A stretch of 41,618 nt of DNA from Planctomycetota bacterium (GCA_021413705.1 JAIOPX010000035.1:1-41618); one strand, 5' to 3'. Shown: positions 1 to 8,595, counted from the first letter of the stretch. The notes: generated from the letters alone by a model not told the origin. Made by a program: numbers and translations.

Positions 1-621
1 GACCTTCGGTCGCCAAAAGCGCTCGTAAAGTTCGCAGTAGCGTGGATCAATGGCGCGGGGCTCATGAGCCTGCACATGGCCATCGACGAACGCAATGTTG
101 ATCGTCCCGCGATGCCGCGCTGCGTGTTGCACCGGCCAGGTACCGTCGAGTGTCTCACGAGTCTGGCCAATGACCTTGGCCTCAACCTGCTTGTACTCCA
201 GAAGCACGATCCGGCCGGCGTCGCGCCCGCCGAACCGCTTGGCCCGATCGTTGAGCCCGAAACTGGCTGAAGCCGATGGAGCAGTGTCGTCTGGACAAAA
301 CAATATCTTGTCCGCGCCTTCTAGATATGCCAACACTCGGTTGGGCCATTGTGACAGGGCGAATGGCGGATCGGCCTCGCGCGTCAGCGCGCGGGTCCAG
401 CCAGTGTGGATTTGGCGGAGGTTGCTGGAACATGCGGTCTGGCGCGCAGAAGCCCGGGCGCTGCCGAACATCGGCAGCAACAGCGCCATAAGAATCACGA
501 TGACGGCGATCACGACCAGCAACTCAACAAGCGTAAACCCCGCATCGCTCTTAATTCGCGAGGCTCGCTGCCGCTGTTGACTTAACTCCGCAACCCAACC
601 CGTCCCCTGGGAGACGATCAT
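1..621 (-). CDS. Prepilin-like secreted protein with H-X9-DG motif (DUF1559-like), 3' end cut off by the window
   Basis: The reading frame opens at an ATG at 621 and runs off the left edge, so 207 codons are visible and the C-terminus is missing. Residues 28-33 read GFTLVE, a type II/IV prepilin peptidase site with Glu at +5, followed by a hydrophobic helix ([19 protein letters not shown]). After this comes ACSSNLRQI, the signature that follows the helix in planctomycete DUF1559-type pseudopilins. Near the visible end, [14 protein letters not shown] fits the family's H-X9-DG motif. The protein is expected to be cleaved by a prepilin peptidase and placed in the cell envelope; its role is unknown, as for most of this very large planctomycete family. 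No strong ribosome-binding site is visible before the ATG. A second family member lies at 7477-8580. Confidence 0.85.
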   Translation of the reverse strand, partial: MIVSQGTGWVAELSQQRQRASRIKSDAGFTLVELLVVIAVIVILMALLLPMFGSARASARQTACSSNLRQIHTGWTRALTREADPPFALSQWPNRVLAYLEGADKILFCPDDTAPSASASFGLNDRAKRFGGRDAGRIVLLEYKQVEAKVIGQTRETLDGTWPVQHAARHRGTINIAFVDGHVQAHEPRAIDPRYCELYERFWRPKV

Positions 622-1173
622 GCTTGCCCAACTTTCAGCCTGTCATCTCTGCTTCGCCTAGTTGAAACTGCCTTTATGTGTATGCCGCCTGTCTGAACTG
701 GATCATGTTAGCAAGCATGGGAAAGCTACGCAATCTATGGGAGGGGAGAAATCAGGTAGGTCAAACTATTTCTCTTGGTTACTTCAACCCCTGGTAGTTC
801 TGGTAGTTATACAGCCAGCCAGGAGAAAACGCCCTAAATTGGGCCAAAGCACGCGTGTCACACAGTTCACCCTAGGGCCATCGCTAACGTAGTCAATGGT
901 CTGCGCTTGGGAGTCGCATAGGGCCAAAAGCCCAGACACCATCAGATCAGCGCCCGTTGATCCATGCAGATTGGCTGATGCGAAGTTGTCGTGAAGAATT
1001 GGATCCCCAACGCGCCACAGTGAGCCTTCTGCAACAGCCAGAACGGCCTGTGAGGGTGGAAAGCAGATCCCTTGTCATTCGATAGCGCCAGCGAGGGTTT
1101 CTCCATGGATCCCTCGCATACGAGCGGTTCCCTCGCTGGCGCGTGGCCGGCAGGCCGTAGATCCAATTACCGA
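622..1173. other. Intergenic region without a supported gene
   Basis: About 550 bases between the divergent-facing 5' end of the prepilin-like gene and the 3' end of the dockerin gene. Open frames here are short and have neither recognisable protein sequence nor ribosome-binding sites. The only clear structure is the inverted repeat at 1085-1142. The promoter of the prepilin-like gene should lie in the left part, but no convincing box could be picked. Confidence 0.5.
1085..1142. repeat. Inverted repeat with 13-bp perfect arms
   Basis: GCGCCAGCGAGGG at 1085-1097 is matched by its exact reverse complement at 1130-1142, and a partial third copy, CCCTCGC, lies at 1111-1117. The element sits about 30 bases past the stop codon of the dockerin gene, so its hairpin could end that transcript, although no T-run follows. 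Similar short palindromic elements recur in this window, which makes a dispersed repeat the better reading. Confidence 0.6.
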
Positions 1174-2523
1174 TCAGGTTACTCCGACGTAGCGGATTGG
1201 AGAATTTGAAACCGCGCTGTGGATATCGGCAACCTGGACCCAAGTTTCGCCGAATATGTACGGATCGAGTTGCACGATCAATTCAAACGAACCGTCAGCT
1301 TCCACGGTGGCCTGATATCCATCGAGCACTCCGTAAAAATTGACTATCCACCCCTCGGGATTGTCGTCTACATCGGTGACGTGACCGGTGAGAATCCAGA
1401 TGTCCAAGATCTCAGTCGTCGCGGAGAAGCTGATGATGACGGGTGCATCATTGACGGAACCGACGTTGACGTGCAATTGAGCGTCCACATAGAGACCATT
1501 GGAATCCGTGGCGCGGATCACGATGTCGGCTGTGCCGAAGGCGTTCTCTGTCGACTGCAGAATCAATTGCCCATTCTCAACGTCAATATCGGTGCTGCTG
1601 AAGAGCGCCGAATTAGAGTTCGAGAGGATCGTATAGGTCAATTCTGCATCGTCGTCTTCGAGGTCTTGGAAGGCGTCCCAGATGGAGATGTTTTGGGCGG
1701 CGGCGTCTTCGTCGAAGGAAACTCCCGAGAGATTTTCTGTCGGGGCATCATTCGTTTGGCCCGCTGGATTGCCTGTCGGCGTGCAGGTGCCGATTTTTCC
1801 GAGGACAAAGGAATAGTCCGTGGCATCAATCGCTCCGCTGCCGTTGATATCCAGCAGAGCCTCATAGGCACCCGTAGTGGTGCTTGTATTCCGCTTGCTC
1901 CAGACGCGAGAATAATCCGATGCCGTGACCGTCCCATTTTGACTGGCATCACCGGGCAGTACATCCAGGCGGAACTCAAAATCCCCCCCCTGGGTGCCGT
2001 TTCCTGAGGCAAATGTGTCGCTGTTATTGGTCCATTCACCATCCAAAGCAAAGCCGTCATCCAGATCGACGATGGGGTCTAGGCCGTCTCCGGCCAGATC
2101 GAGTAGCAATTTGTCCTTATCCAGCGATGCTGTAAGCGTCCAGGTAGCAATGAAAGTTTGATTGTTATAGCTGAAGTTGGAGAATTGATATTGTGCGACA
2201 TTGGCTCCCGTAAGCGTCAGGTCCGTCTGCTCGACCTTGACGTTTTCGCTGAACTTCACCTTGATCTGATTGAGATTATTCCACGGCAGGGCCAGCGCTT
2301 GTGCGGAGCTGCCGACAGGTATGGAATAGCCCCCGGTCCCCAAATTGTGCGAGGCGAGATAGTTGACATAAGCGCTGCTCCAGGCGGTGCTTGAAACGGC
2401 CACATCCACTACGGTGGGGGCTGAGGCGGTGAGCATCTGCCGTTGCTCGAGTGATTCGATGGCCAGCGAGTTGTATTTGCGCGGGGCAGGACGACGGGGG
2501 CGAAACCAGGAGCGCAGAAACAT
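1174..2523 (-). CDS. Surface/extracellular protein with LEPR-XLL-like N-terminus, dockerin type I domain and cadherin-like repeat
   Basis: A 449-residue protein read from the ATG at 2523, which has GAGGTG about 8 bases upstream; the frame stays open further upstream, but that extension is unlike protein. Residues 18-32 (NSLAIESLEQRQMLT) match the LEPR-XLL type N-terminus of planctomycete exported giant proteins. Residues 35-185 look like an Ig-like or SbsA-like domain (VKFSENVKV). Residues about 189-246 form a dockerin type I pair, GDASQNGTVTASDYS and DINGSGAIDATDYS, with calcium-loop Asp/Asn residues. Residues about 259-358 are a cadherin-like/tandem-repeat module (NDAPTENLSGVSFDED, ending VNDAP), followed by a last beta-sandwich. 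Dockerins bind cohesins in cellulosomes, but in planctomycetes they are common in secreted proteins of unknown partner. Likely cell-surface or exported; no enzyme domain is seen. Confidence 0.85.
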   Translation of the reverse strand: MFLRSWFRPRRPAPRKYNSLAIESLEQRQMLTASAPTVVDVAVSSTAWSSAYVNYLASHNLGTGGYSIPVGSSAQALALPWNNLNQIKVKFSENVKVEQTDLTLTGANVAQYQFSNFSYNNQTFIATWTLTASLDKDKLLLDLAGDGLDPIVDLDDGFALDGEWTNNSDTFASGNGTQGGDFEFRLDVLPGDASQNGTVTASDYSRVWSKRNTSTTTGAYEALLDINGSGAIDATDYSFVLGKIGTCTPTGNPAGQTNDAPTENLSGVSFDEDAAAQNISIWDAFQDLEDDDAELTYTILSNSNSALFSSTDIDVENGQLILQSTENAFGTADIVIRATDSNGLYVDAQLHVNVGSVNDAPVIISFSATTEILDIWILTGHVTDVDDNPEGWIVNFYGVLDGYQATVEADGSFELIVQLDPYIFGETWVQVADIHSAVSNSPIRYVGVT

Positions 2524-2878
2524 GCAGTTGCACCTCAGCGGTTGGATGATACGAAAGTGAGCCAGATGGGGGGGTATTGATGACAAGGTGATCCAATCGC
2601 GGCCCGATCCGAAACACCCTGACCGGGGTCTCGGCGTATCCTTCCGGTTAGTTAAGCGATAAACCTTCGCCAATCCGGACAATGAGTCGCGCCGGTATTC
2701 TCCCCACCGTAGTCAGGGCTAAATAAAAATCGAGCCCTAGGGACGCTGGAAAATGCGACTCACCGCAAATTCAGGACGAATTTTGCGGGATTTAAGGATG
2801 GTACCACCCGTTTAGCGGTAGAGAATCGCCCCGCAGTGCGCTTGTCCCGCGAGGCCTGTGAGCGACGTTTCAGCAACG
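2524..2878. other. Intergenic region upstream of the dockerin gene
   Basis: About 355 bases between the dockerin gene's start and the TPR fragment's stop codon, both on the minus strand. It should contain the dockerin promoter and the terminator of the kinase/TPR unit. No convincing promoter boxes, repeats or hairpins were recognised. Confidence 0.4.
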
Positions 2879-3478
2879 TCAGTGATCCTGAGAGGTCAAG
2901 AATGCCAGTTCTGGCTCGATGAGCGACTCAGGGGTTGGGGTATTACCGGCCATCGGCGCCGCCTGGATTGCCTTCAGAAACCGAGGATTTTCCCTCAGAC
3001 CTTCAAACGCCAGATTTTTAGCAAGGGAGTCTCGATCTTCGGTAAATCCATGCTTGGAAGCCATCTCCAGAAGTTCAAGACTACGTTCCAGCATTGCGGG
3101 ATCCCGATCGGAAACCTGCGCGAAGATTTTTGCTGCGAGTACTTCCACATGGACATTATTCGGATGCAGCTCCAGTACTCGCTTGCAATCGGCTATCGTC
3201 CGACCACGATTCAATTTGTCATGCATATATTCTGCACACAAGCCAATCGTGGCCCGATTCCAATACACTTGTGGATACTGCGGACCAATCTGGGCAGCGC
3301 TATCGAGCAGTTTCATGGCCTCTGCATATTTTTCCTTTTTGAGGTAGCAATAAGCCAGATTATTTTTCGCGTCCAATTCTCCATACCCCCCCTCCATGGC
3401 CTTGGTATAGAGAAACCTCGCTTCCCGATAGAATTGAAGTCGGCACAGGCAGTACGCCTGAGCCGCCTGGATGCGCAC
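2879..3478 (-). CDS. TPR tail of the Ser/Thr kinase gene, displaced into another frame
   Basis: This 199-codon frame contains only TPR-like helices (for example REARFLYTKAMEGGYGELDAKNNLAYCYLKKEKYAEAMKLL, given here in part) and has no natural start; the GTG at 3478 lies within continuous coding sequence. Reading slightly upstream gives YPDVRIQAAQAY, which continues the TPR begun by the kinase frame (AIADLEAARR). Both frames are on the minus strand and overlap, so the tail was almost surely the C-terminal half of one protein of about 690 residues. The break lies at about 3485-3500 and fits loss of one base. The TPRs would be extracytoplasmic if the kinase has the topology proposed in its entry. 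The break may be real or a sequence error. Confidence 0.7.
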   Translation of the reverse strand: MRIQAAQAYCLCRLQFYREARFLYTKAMEGGYGELDAKNNLAYCYLKKEKYAEAMKLLDSAAQIGPQYPQVYWNRATIGLCAEYMHDKLNRGRTIADCKRVLELHPNNVHVEVLAAKIFAQVSDRDPAMLERSLELLEMASKHGFTEDRDSLAKNLAFEGLRENPRFLKAIQAAPMAGNTPTPESLIEPELAFLTSQDH

Positions 3479-4950
3479 ATCCGGATACGTCGCGCAGCCT
3501 CTAAATCGGCAATCGCCTGCTGATACTCTTTCTGTCGCATGCGTGCCAAGCCGCGCAAATAGAGTGCATCAGCATTCTGCGGTGCCTCGGCCAGGACCGG
3601 ATTGAGTTTGGCGATGGCCGCTTCGAACCGGCTTTGACCAAGATCGGCTAGCGCCAAGCTTTGCTGCCGAATCGAATAGGGCTCGCGCATCGCAAAATAG
3701 CCGGCCGCCGAACCGCTCAATAGCACGACCGCCAGAACTGCGCCAATGGCCAAGCCAAGGTGTCGGCTCGTCCACCGCCGACTGCGCCCTCCCCAGGATA
3801 ACTGACGCCGCAAAGCATCGGCCAGGGCGGCGGCGCTGCGCGGGCGTTGCGATTGATCCACACAGAGGCAGCGCTCGATCAATCGGGCAAGTGTCTGGTC
3901 CACCTGGGGATTGAGCGCGCGCAGCGACTGCGGCCCCCTTGCCTGGGCGGCAGCCATCGCCTTGGCCCGCTCGCCCGAAGACCTACCGGAAACAACTTCG
4001 CCGAACGGAAGCCTTCCCGAAAGCAGTTCAAACAGAATCACGCCCAATGAAAATACGTCGGATCGCTCGTCAATCGCCAACGGCTCGACCGATTCGAGAA
4101 AGCGGAACTCGGCCAGTTGTTCGGGGGACATGTAGGGCATGGTTCCCCCCGGGGTCTGTGAGCCCGTGGCATCGCTGTTGGCCAGATTGAAGTCCAACAG
4201 CATGGGTCTGCCACTCTCCGACAACAGCACATTCGAGGGTTTCAGGTCGTTATGTCGTATGCCTCGTAGATGTGCGTGTGCGATGGCGTCGGCCAGTTGA
4301 ATGCCCAGATGCACGATCCCATCAACGTAGGAGCAGCGCTGCAGAAATAGATCTGGAGGCCCGCAATCCTCGAGTTGATCCTCGGGGCCGATGTCTTGCC
4401 GGGCGACGCTGAGAATCGCTTCTCCTTGAGAGGGCATGGCCGCGCCAGAAAATGTCCGATCCACCAGATCGCAGAGTGTGGAGCGACCTCGAAACGGCAT
4501 GCAGATGGCACTGCGGTTGTCCAACTCGTCGAACTGCACGGAGTGGACCGGCATGATGTTGGGATGCGACAAGCGGCCGAGCGTATCGGCCTCGTAAGCA
4601 CCCTCGGCGGCGAACTTGACCACGACCTGCCGCTCGCCAACGCCCGACTGCCGGCACAAGTAGACGCGGGCAAAGGCGCCTCGTCCAAGCTCCTCAAGGA
4701 CCGAGAAGTCGAACACTTTGTCGTCGACTTCCGGCCATTGGGTGTCTTGGCAGAGATCGACCAGATGGGAGCGGTCCGCGAGAAAATCGTGAACTTCAAT
4801 CTGCCGGCGCAATGAGCTGCGGATGACGGAATAGCGAGTAAGAAATTGCTCCACGTCAACCTTCTGAGAACTGTCCTGGTTGCGACAGTACTCGTCATAG
4901 GCAGCTTCCAACAGCGCCGATTTATTCTGGACGGATCCTGTTTTGATCAT
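3313..4950 (-). CDS. Membrane Ser/Thr protein kinase (Hanks type) with start of a TPR domain; C-terminus frameshifted
   Basis: Read from the ATG at 4950, 8 bases after the stop of the ECF sigma gene, so the two form an operon. Residues 81-320 are a Hanks-type kinase: glycine loop LGRGAFARVY (88-97), Lys112 in VVVKF, catalytic loop HNDLKPSN (233-240, usually HRD), DFN (253-255, usually DFG), then GGTMPYMSPEQ and RSDVFSLGV. The catalytic Asp residues and Asn240 remain, so activity is plausible despite the HND and DFN variants. One membrane helix (about 397-420) follows, then TPRs (about 433-487) that would face outward. After residue about 488 the frame becomes nonsense (MCASRRLRRTACADF) where the TPR series continues in the neighbouring frame. 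Sigma-plus-kinase pairs are common in planctomycetes and probably form a signalling unit. The kinase domain is intact even if the frameshift is real. Confidence 0.85.
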   Translation of the reverse strand: MIKTGSVQNKSALLEAAYDEYCRNQDSSQKVDVEQFLTRYSVIRSSLRRQIEVHDFLADRSHLVDLCQDTQWPEVDDKVFDFSVLEELGRGAFARVYLCRQSGVGERQVVVKFAAEGAYEADTLGRLSHPNIMPVHSVQFDELDNRSAICMPFRGRSTLCDLVDRTFSGAAMPSQGEAILSVARQDIGPEDQLEDCGPPDLFLQRCSYVDGIVHLGIQLADAIAHAHLRGIRHNDLKPSNVLLSESGRPMLLDFNLANSDATGSQTPGGTMPYMSPEQLAEFRFLESVEPLAIDERSDVFSLGVILFELLSGRLPFGEVVSGRSSGERAKAMAAAQARGPQSLRALNPQVDQTLARLIERCLCVDQSQRPRSAAALADALRRQLSWGGRSRRWTSRHLGLAIGAVLAVVLLSGSAAGYFAMREPYSIRQQSLALADLGQSRFEAAIAKLNPVLAEAPQNADALYLRGLARMRQKEYQQAIADLEAARRIRMCASRRLRRTACADFNSIGKRGFSIPRPWRGGMENWTRKIIWLIATSKRKNMQRP

Positions 4951-4958
4951 GGCGTTTG

Positions 4959-5645
4959 TCAGTTCTCCTCGAACTTGGTTCTCGCATTCTCCGAGACGCA
5001 GTCGTGAAGCAACTGGCTCAGGACTCGGCGCACCGTCCGCTCCGATAGGCCGAGTTCATCCGCAATCGACTGGTAGGTATGGCCATGGAGCCGTAGCACA
5101 ATGATCCGCCGGTAGTGGGGGGGATGGTTTTCGGCCATGCGTTCCCATCGCTCGCGGGCGATGGCCACCTCACTGGGACTGGGCTGTCCCGATCTCTGCC
5201 CCATCGCGTCCGAGGAGACTGCGGAGTCGTTCATGGAGCGCTCCCGCGAAATGGCCCGTTTCTTGACATTTTTTTGTCGCCGGGCTTCTTCAATAACGTT
5301 ATTCCTGGTGATCACCGCCAAGTAGGCAATCAGTTCCTCGGGCTGCCGCATGGCAAGCAACCGTTGCGGGCGGGCGAACACGCTGGCCCAGACGGCCTGG
5401 ACGAAATCCTGGGAATCGAGCTTGCCGCGGAGACGATGATCGACCAGCCGACGCACGGAGCGGAGGATATGCGGGCCATAGGTCTCCACCAGAGTCCAGG
5501 CTGCAGACTCCGAGCCCGCCTGAACTTGCTTCAAAAGCGATTCAAAATCGGTTTCGACGAGCGGACTCACAATGCCTTCCCTGGATGGATTGGGCGAAAA
5601 ATCTTCGGCTCCCATGTCCGGTTTGCTTTGAAGATCTCGCTTCAT
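4959..5645 (-). CDS. ECF-type RNA polymerase sigma factor
   Basis: A protein of about 228 residues from the ATG at 5645 (MKRDLQSKPD); an in-frame GTG at 5675 would add ten residues, and neither start has a clear ribosome-binding site. Region 2 is seen as HILRSVRRLVDHRLRGKLDSQDFVQAVW followed by LAYLAVITRNNVIEEARRQ, and region 4 as YQSIADELGLSERTVRRVL, a helix-turn-helix that recognises the -35 element. The linker is longer than in classic ECFs (residues about 140-165, Ser-rich), as in planctomycete ECF groups paired with kinases. It lies directly upstream of the membrane kinase gene (8-base gap), which suggests that the kinase or its TPR region controls this sigma factor, possibly by phosphorylation. 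That link is inferred from gene order. Confidence 0.9.
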   Translation of the reverse strand: MKRDLQSKPDMGAEDFSPNPSREGIVSPLVETDFESLLKQVQAGSESAAWTLVETYGPHILRSVRRLVDHRLRGKLDSQDFVQAVWASVFARPQRLLAMRQPEELIAYLAVITRNNVIEEARRQKNVKKRAISRERSMNDSAVSSDAMGQRSGQPSPSEVAIARERWERMAENHPPHYRRIIVLRLHGHTYQSIADELGLSERTVRRVLSQLLHDCVSENARTKFEEN

Positions 5646-5738
5646 CAATAAGTACCATTGAGTTTGCCATGGCACTATACCATGGACAAGGGGAGGCGGC
5701 TTGTGCAGTTTGGATCCGGCTAGAAATACTATCGCACT

Positions 5739-6554
5739 ATGCGCTCGCGACCCATCAGTCGAGCCATTGAGTTAGTCACACTTTTGCAATCCCGCAGGAA
5801 TGTGACCGTGGGCTATCTTGCGCAGTCGCTGGGGTGCAGCCGTCGCACGGTCTTTCGGGACATTAAACTGCTTCGGGAAGCTGGCTTCGCCGTTTGGTAT
5901 GACGAAGCCCTGGGCACCTATGTGCTCAACAATCGGGCCGCCACCAAGCCTGAGGAATTGTCGGAGTCGGAATGGAAAGCAGTGCTATTGGCAGCGGGGC
6001 TATCACCTATCGCACAGCTAGACTTTTATGGTCGGGACTTAACGCGTGCCTTGGCCAAGCTGATGGCGCTCGTTCCCCAGCCGGTGCGAGAAGAGACCAA
6101 TAATCTATTGTATGCCCTCGAATCGGTTTTCGATCACTCGAAAGCAGATTCCAAGCCCCCCCCTTATTTGGCACACGTCCTGGAGGCAATATCCCGCCAG
6201 TGCTGTATGAGAGTTGTCTTCCAGGAAGATTCCTCTCGACCTTATGACACGAAACTATCCCCCTTCAAAATCTATTTCGACAGGCAAGGGTGGGGGGTTT
6301 GTGGGCGCTCAAGCTGGCACAGGTCAGTGATCGATCTCCCGATCGATCAGATTTGTCACGGTGAAATCCTTGACGAAATATACTCTACCCCGCACTACTA
6401 CTTGCAAACGCATCTCCACGGCAAGCCCGTGGGCCGGCCTCACCTCAACGGCCCATCACGGCACGCCGTGCGAAACCCACAAGCGCTAGTGCAGTCGCCG
6501 ACAAAAATAACAGTTCCATTGCCGGCTCGGGGACAGCGGTCGCCTCAACGTTGA
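5739..6554 (+). CDS. WYL-type transcriptional regulator (HTH_11 + WYL)
   Basis: A 271-residue protein divergent from the sigma factor gene. Residues 5-60 form a DeoR/HTH_11 winged helix (AIELVTLLQSRRNVTVGYLA and GCSRRTVFRDIKLLREAG). The middle is helical, and residues about 155-210 resemble a WYL domain (VVFQEDSSRPYDTKLSPFKI, then GWGVCGRSSW and DLPIDQI), which in this family senses nucleotides or other ligands and controls DNA binding. The ATG at 5739 starts directly with MRSRPISRAIEL, though no good ribosome-binding site precedes it. The last 36 residues (from about 6445) lie antisense to the convergent PEP-CTERM gene and are poor in regulator-like sequence, so the frame may run past an ancestral stop. 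Targets are unknown; the sigma gene next door is one candidate. Confidence 0.8.
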   Translation: MRSRPISRAIELVTLLQSRRNVTVGYLAQSLGCSRRTVFRDIKLLREAGFAVWYDEALGTYVLNNRAATKPEELSESEWKAVLLAAGLSPIAQLDFYGRDLTRALAKLMALVPQPVREETNNLLYALESVFDHSKADSKPPPYLAHVLEAISRQCCMRVVFQEDSSRPYDTKLSPFKIYFDRQGWGVCGRSSWHRSVIDLPIDQICHGEILDEIYSTPHYYLQTHLHGKPVGRPHLNGPSRHAVRNPQALVQSPTKITVPLPARGQRSPQR

Positions 6555-7134
6555 TTCCGATAATGCCCACGATCAACCAATCGGATTCTTCCGAAGTATT
6601 TCCAAAAGAAGTTTCGGCAACTGCATCCAGAGGGAAGTACCATGGCCCAACTTCAAGATTAAAAGGCGCTAAAACGATATAGAAGTATCCCGAAGGCGAC
6701 GAAGGGTCACTGGCGTCAAAATCAAGGGTCACCAGTCCAAAAGATTGCAATGCCTCGACATTCACTTCCGTGTCCAGGACGAAATCAAAGAAGTCATCTA
6801 CGGCAGTAGCAGATATGAGGGTACTGGGATTGTCGAGGAGTGAGTTGCCCTGAAATACATAATTTACATCGGCTGCTGAAATGGTGTCGAATTTCAGGAT
6901 ACCCTGTGCCCCCGGTCCGGGAATCAGAAGCAGATCCAATTGGTATGAGACAAATTTTTCGTCAGAGGCGGTCGGGTTCTTGATCGTCAGTGTCATCTTT
7001 GGCGACGGCCCCCCATTCCAGTTTATGGTTGGACCTTCGACGGTTAGGATGCCACCTTCCGCACATGGGTTCGCTAGCAGCGACAAGGCGCTACACAACA
7101 GCCCCATCGCGATCAGAAAACAGCAACGCGTCAT
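6445..7134 (-). CDS. PEP-CTERM sorted exported protein
   Basis: A protein of 229 residues from the ATG at 7134, preceded by AGAGG at a spacing of 7; a TTG two codons upstream would sit too close to that site. Residues 1-22 are a signal peptide (MTRCCFLIAMGLLCSALSLLA). The middle is a beta-rich extracellular domain without recognised catalytic residues. The C-terminus is a textbook PEP-CTERM signal: VPEP, then a hydrophobic helix (LLFLSATALALVGF), then a basic tail (ARRAVMGR). Such proteins are processed by an exosortase (EpsH/XrtA type) and often accompany exopolysaccharide; no exosortase is in this window. Its 3' end overlaps the convergent WYL regulator by 110 bases. Confidence 0.85.
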   Translation of the reverse strand: MTRCCFLIAMGLLCSALSLLANPCAEGGILTVEGPTINWNGGPSPKMTLTIKNPTASDEKFVSYQLDLLLIPGPGAQGILKFDTISAADVNYVFQGNSLLDNPSTLISATAVDDFFDFVLDTEVNVEALQSFGLVTLDFDASDPSSPSGYFYIVLAPFNLEVGPWYFPLDAVAETSFGNTSEESDWLIVGIIGINVEATAVPEPAMELLFLSATALALVGFARRAVMGR

Positions 7135-7476
7135 TTGCAAACCTCTTGATCAGTCGGAATTTTTTAATTTCAGATTGCCACACCAGTCTATATGCTGGTG
7201 CTGACAAGTAGTAGCGAACGCCGGCATTTCGACGCCTAAACGCATAAGCAATGACTTGTGCATTGGTTTCTCGATTCGAAGTGAGAGGGTGTCATCGCTA
7301 CTGCTTTTGCGGGTGTGGCACTTCACATTACAAAGTAGTCACTCCGGCCCGATTTTTTCCGGGAACTAGTGGAATAGGTGGGTTTCGAAGGCTTCACACT
7401 GCAATTCGCCGTCGAAAATCCACCTATCGCCCAGGCATGGTGGGATGTTTCTAAGGGCGCGTATTGTTGATACAAG
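7135..7476. other. Intergenic region between divergent genes
   Basis: About 340 bases between the PEP-CTERM gene (minus strand) and the DUF1559 gene (plus strand), so it should hold two divergent promoters. I see no strong boxes and no gene; short open frames here have no protein-like features. Confidence 0.4.
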
Positions 7477-8580
7477 ATGGAAACCATGCTTATTCTGGTT
7501 GCCACGAACTGCCATCAATTTCCCGGTGCATCGGCCCCACAGAAGCCAGCGACCGAGGTTCCATACCGGCAGCCCCCCCCAATGCCGGACATTCGTGTGA
7601 GACAGGCAGCCATCCCCCGCAGCGGGATGTCCCTGGTCGAAGTGCTCGTGGTAGTTGGTGTCGTCGCCATTCTCATGGCGCTGATGCTGGTTGCGATCCA
7701 ATCGGTTCGGGAATCGGCCCGGCGGGCGCAATGCGCCAGCAACCTCCGCCAAATCGCCCTCGGCTGCATCACGCACGAGCAGTATCGCGGCCACTATCCG
7801 ACCGGTGGCTGGGGACATGCCTGGGTGGGAATCCCCGACCGTGGTTCGGACAATAAGCAGCCGGGAGGTTGGATCTATAATGTCCTTCCCTTCATCGAGC
7901 AGTCGCACATTTATGAAATGGGCCGCGGGCTTACCGGAGCCGAACGAGCCAGCGCAAGTACCCAGCGATTGAAGCTCACAGTGCCGCTCATGAATTGCTC
8001 CTCCCGGCGACGTCCTGATGTATGGCCGACCGCAACGTACCTGCCCCATTTACGCGACCCGCGGGAGACTAACACAGTGCTAGCTGTCGCCCGCAGCGAC
8101 TATGCAATCAATGCCGGGAGCGTGCGGGTCTTTTCATCCTTTGAAGGTCCGCTGGCGCTGACCGATGGCGATCGCGTGGACTACTCGTGGCCCGATACTT
8201 CGTTGTTCACGGGCGTTTCCTTTCTTCGCAGCCAGGTGAATTCCACGGCCATCACGGGGGGGTTGGGTCATGAATATCTTGTGGGGGAGAAATATCTCGA
8301 TCCTTTGAACTACTTCACCGGCATGGATCAGGCAGACAACGAAAGCATGTACAACGGATTTTGCAGTGATCTCGACCGCTATGCGAATCAGCAGTTCACT
8401 CCGATGCAGGATCGTTTCAAGACGGCGGACCCTTATCGATTTGGCAGTGCCCATTCGGGAGGATGCAGCATGTCCTTCTGCGACGGCAGGGTAGTTACCA
8501 TCGCCTATGACATCGACCCCGTGCTGCACGAGTGTCAAGGGAACCGCAACAGCGACTGCTCCAACCTGGCTGCCCCGTAG
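7477..8580 (+). CDS. DUF1559 domain prepilin-like protein
   Basis: Up to 367 residues if read from the ATG at 7477. The region before the prepilin motif is proline-rich and low in signal, and the ATG at 7582 would give the usual short leader (MPDIRVRQAAIPRSG), so the true start is uncertain. The motif GMSLVE with a hydrophobic helix (VLVVVGVVAILMALMLVAI) is a prepilin peptidase site. ARRAQCASNLRQIALG follows, as in all DUF1559 proteins. The domain ends with SAHSGGCSMSFCDGRV, the H-X9-DG motif. Thought to be an exported pseudopilin-like protein of unknown function, expanded to dozens of copies in planctomycetes. It is probably transcribed alone. Confidence 0.9.
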   Translation: METMLILVATNCHQFPGASAPQKPATEVPYRQPPPMPDIRVRQAAIPRSGMSLVEVLVVVGVVAILMALMLVAIQSVRESARRAQCASNLRQIALGCITHEQYRGHYPTGGWGHAWVGIPDRGSDNKQPGGWIYNVLPFIEQSHIYEMGRGLTGAERASASTQRLKLTVPLMNCSSRRRPDVWPTATYLPHLRDPRETNTVLAVARSDYAINAGSVRVFSSFEGPLALTDGDRVDYSWPDTSLFTGVSFLRSQVNSTAITGGLGHEYLVGEKYLDPLNYFTGMDQADNESMYNGFCSDLDRYANQQFTPMQDRFKTADPYRFGSAHSGGCSMSFCDGRVVTIAYDIDPVLHECQGNRNSDCSNLAAP

Positions 8581-8595
8581 GTGTGCCCCGTGCGC

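Noticed and set aside
662-892. 76-codon frame in the intergenic region after the prepilin-like gene
   Set aside because: No ribosome-binding site, no motif, and composition unlike the genes around it.
1219-2007. Long open frame (262 codons) on the plus strand inside the dockerin gene
   Set aside because: It is antisense to a protein with clear dockerin and cadherin-like domains and has no recognisable motifs of its own.
3480-3502. Programmed ribosomal frameshifting as the link between kinase and TPR tail
   Set aside because: No slippery sequence or stimulatory structure is seen; a one-base deletion or sequence error is simpler.
7318-7335. TGGCACTTCACATTAC as a sigma-54 promoter for the DUF1559 gene
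   Set aside because: The -24 half fits but there is no GC at the -12 position.
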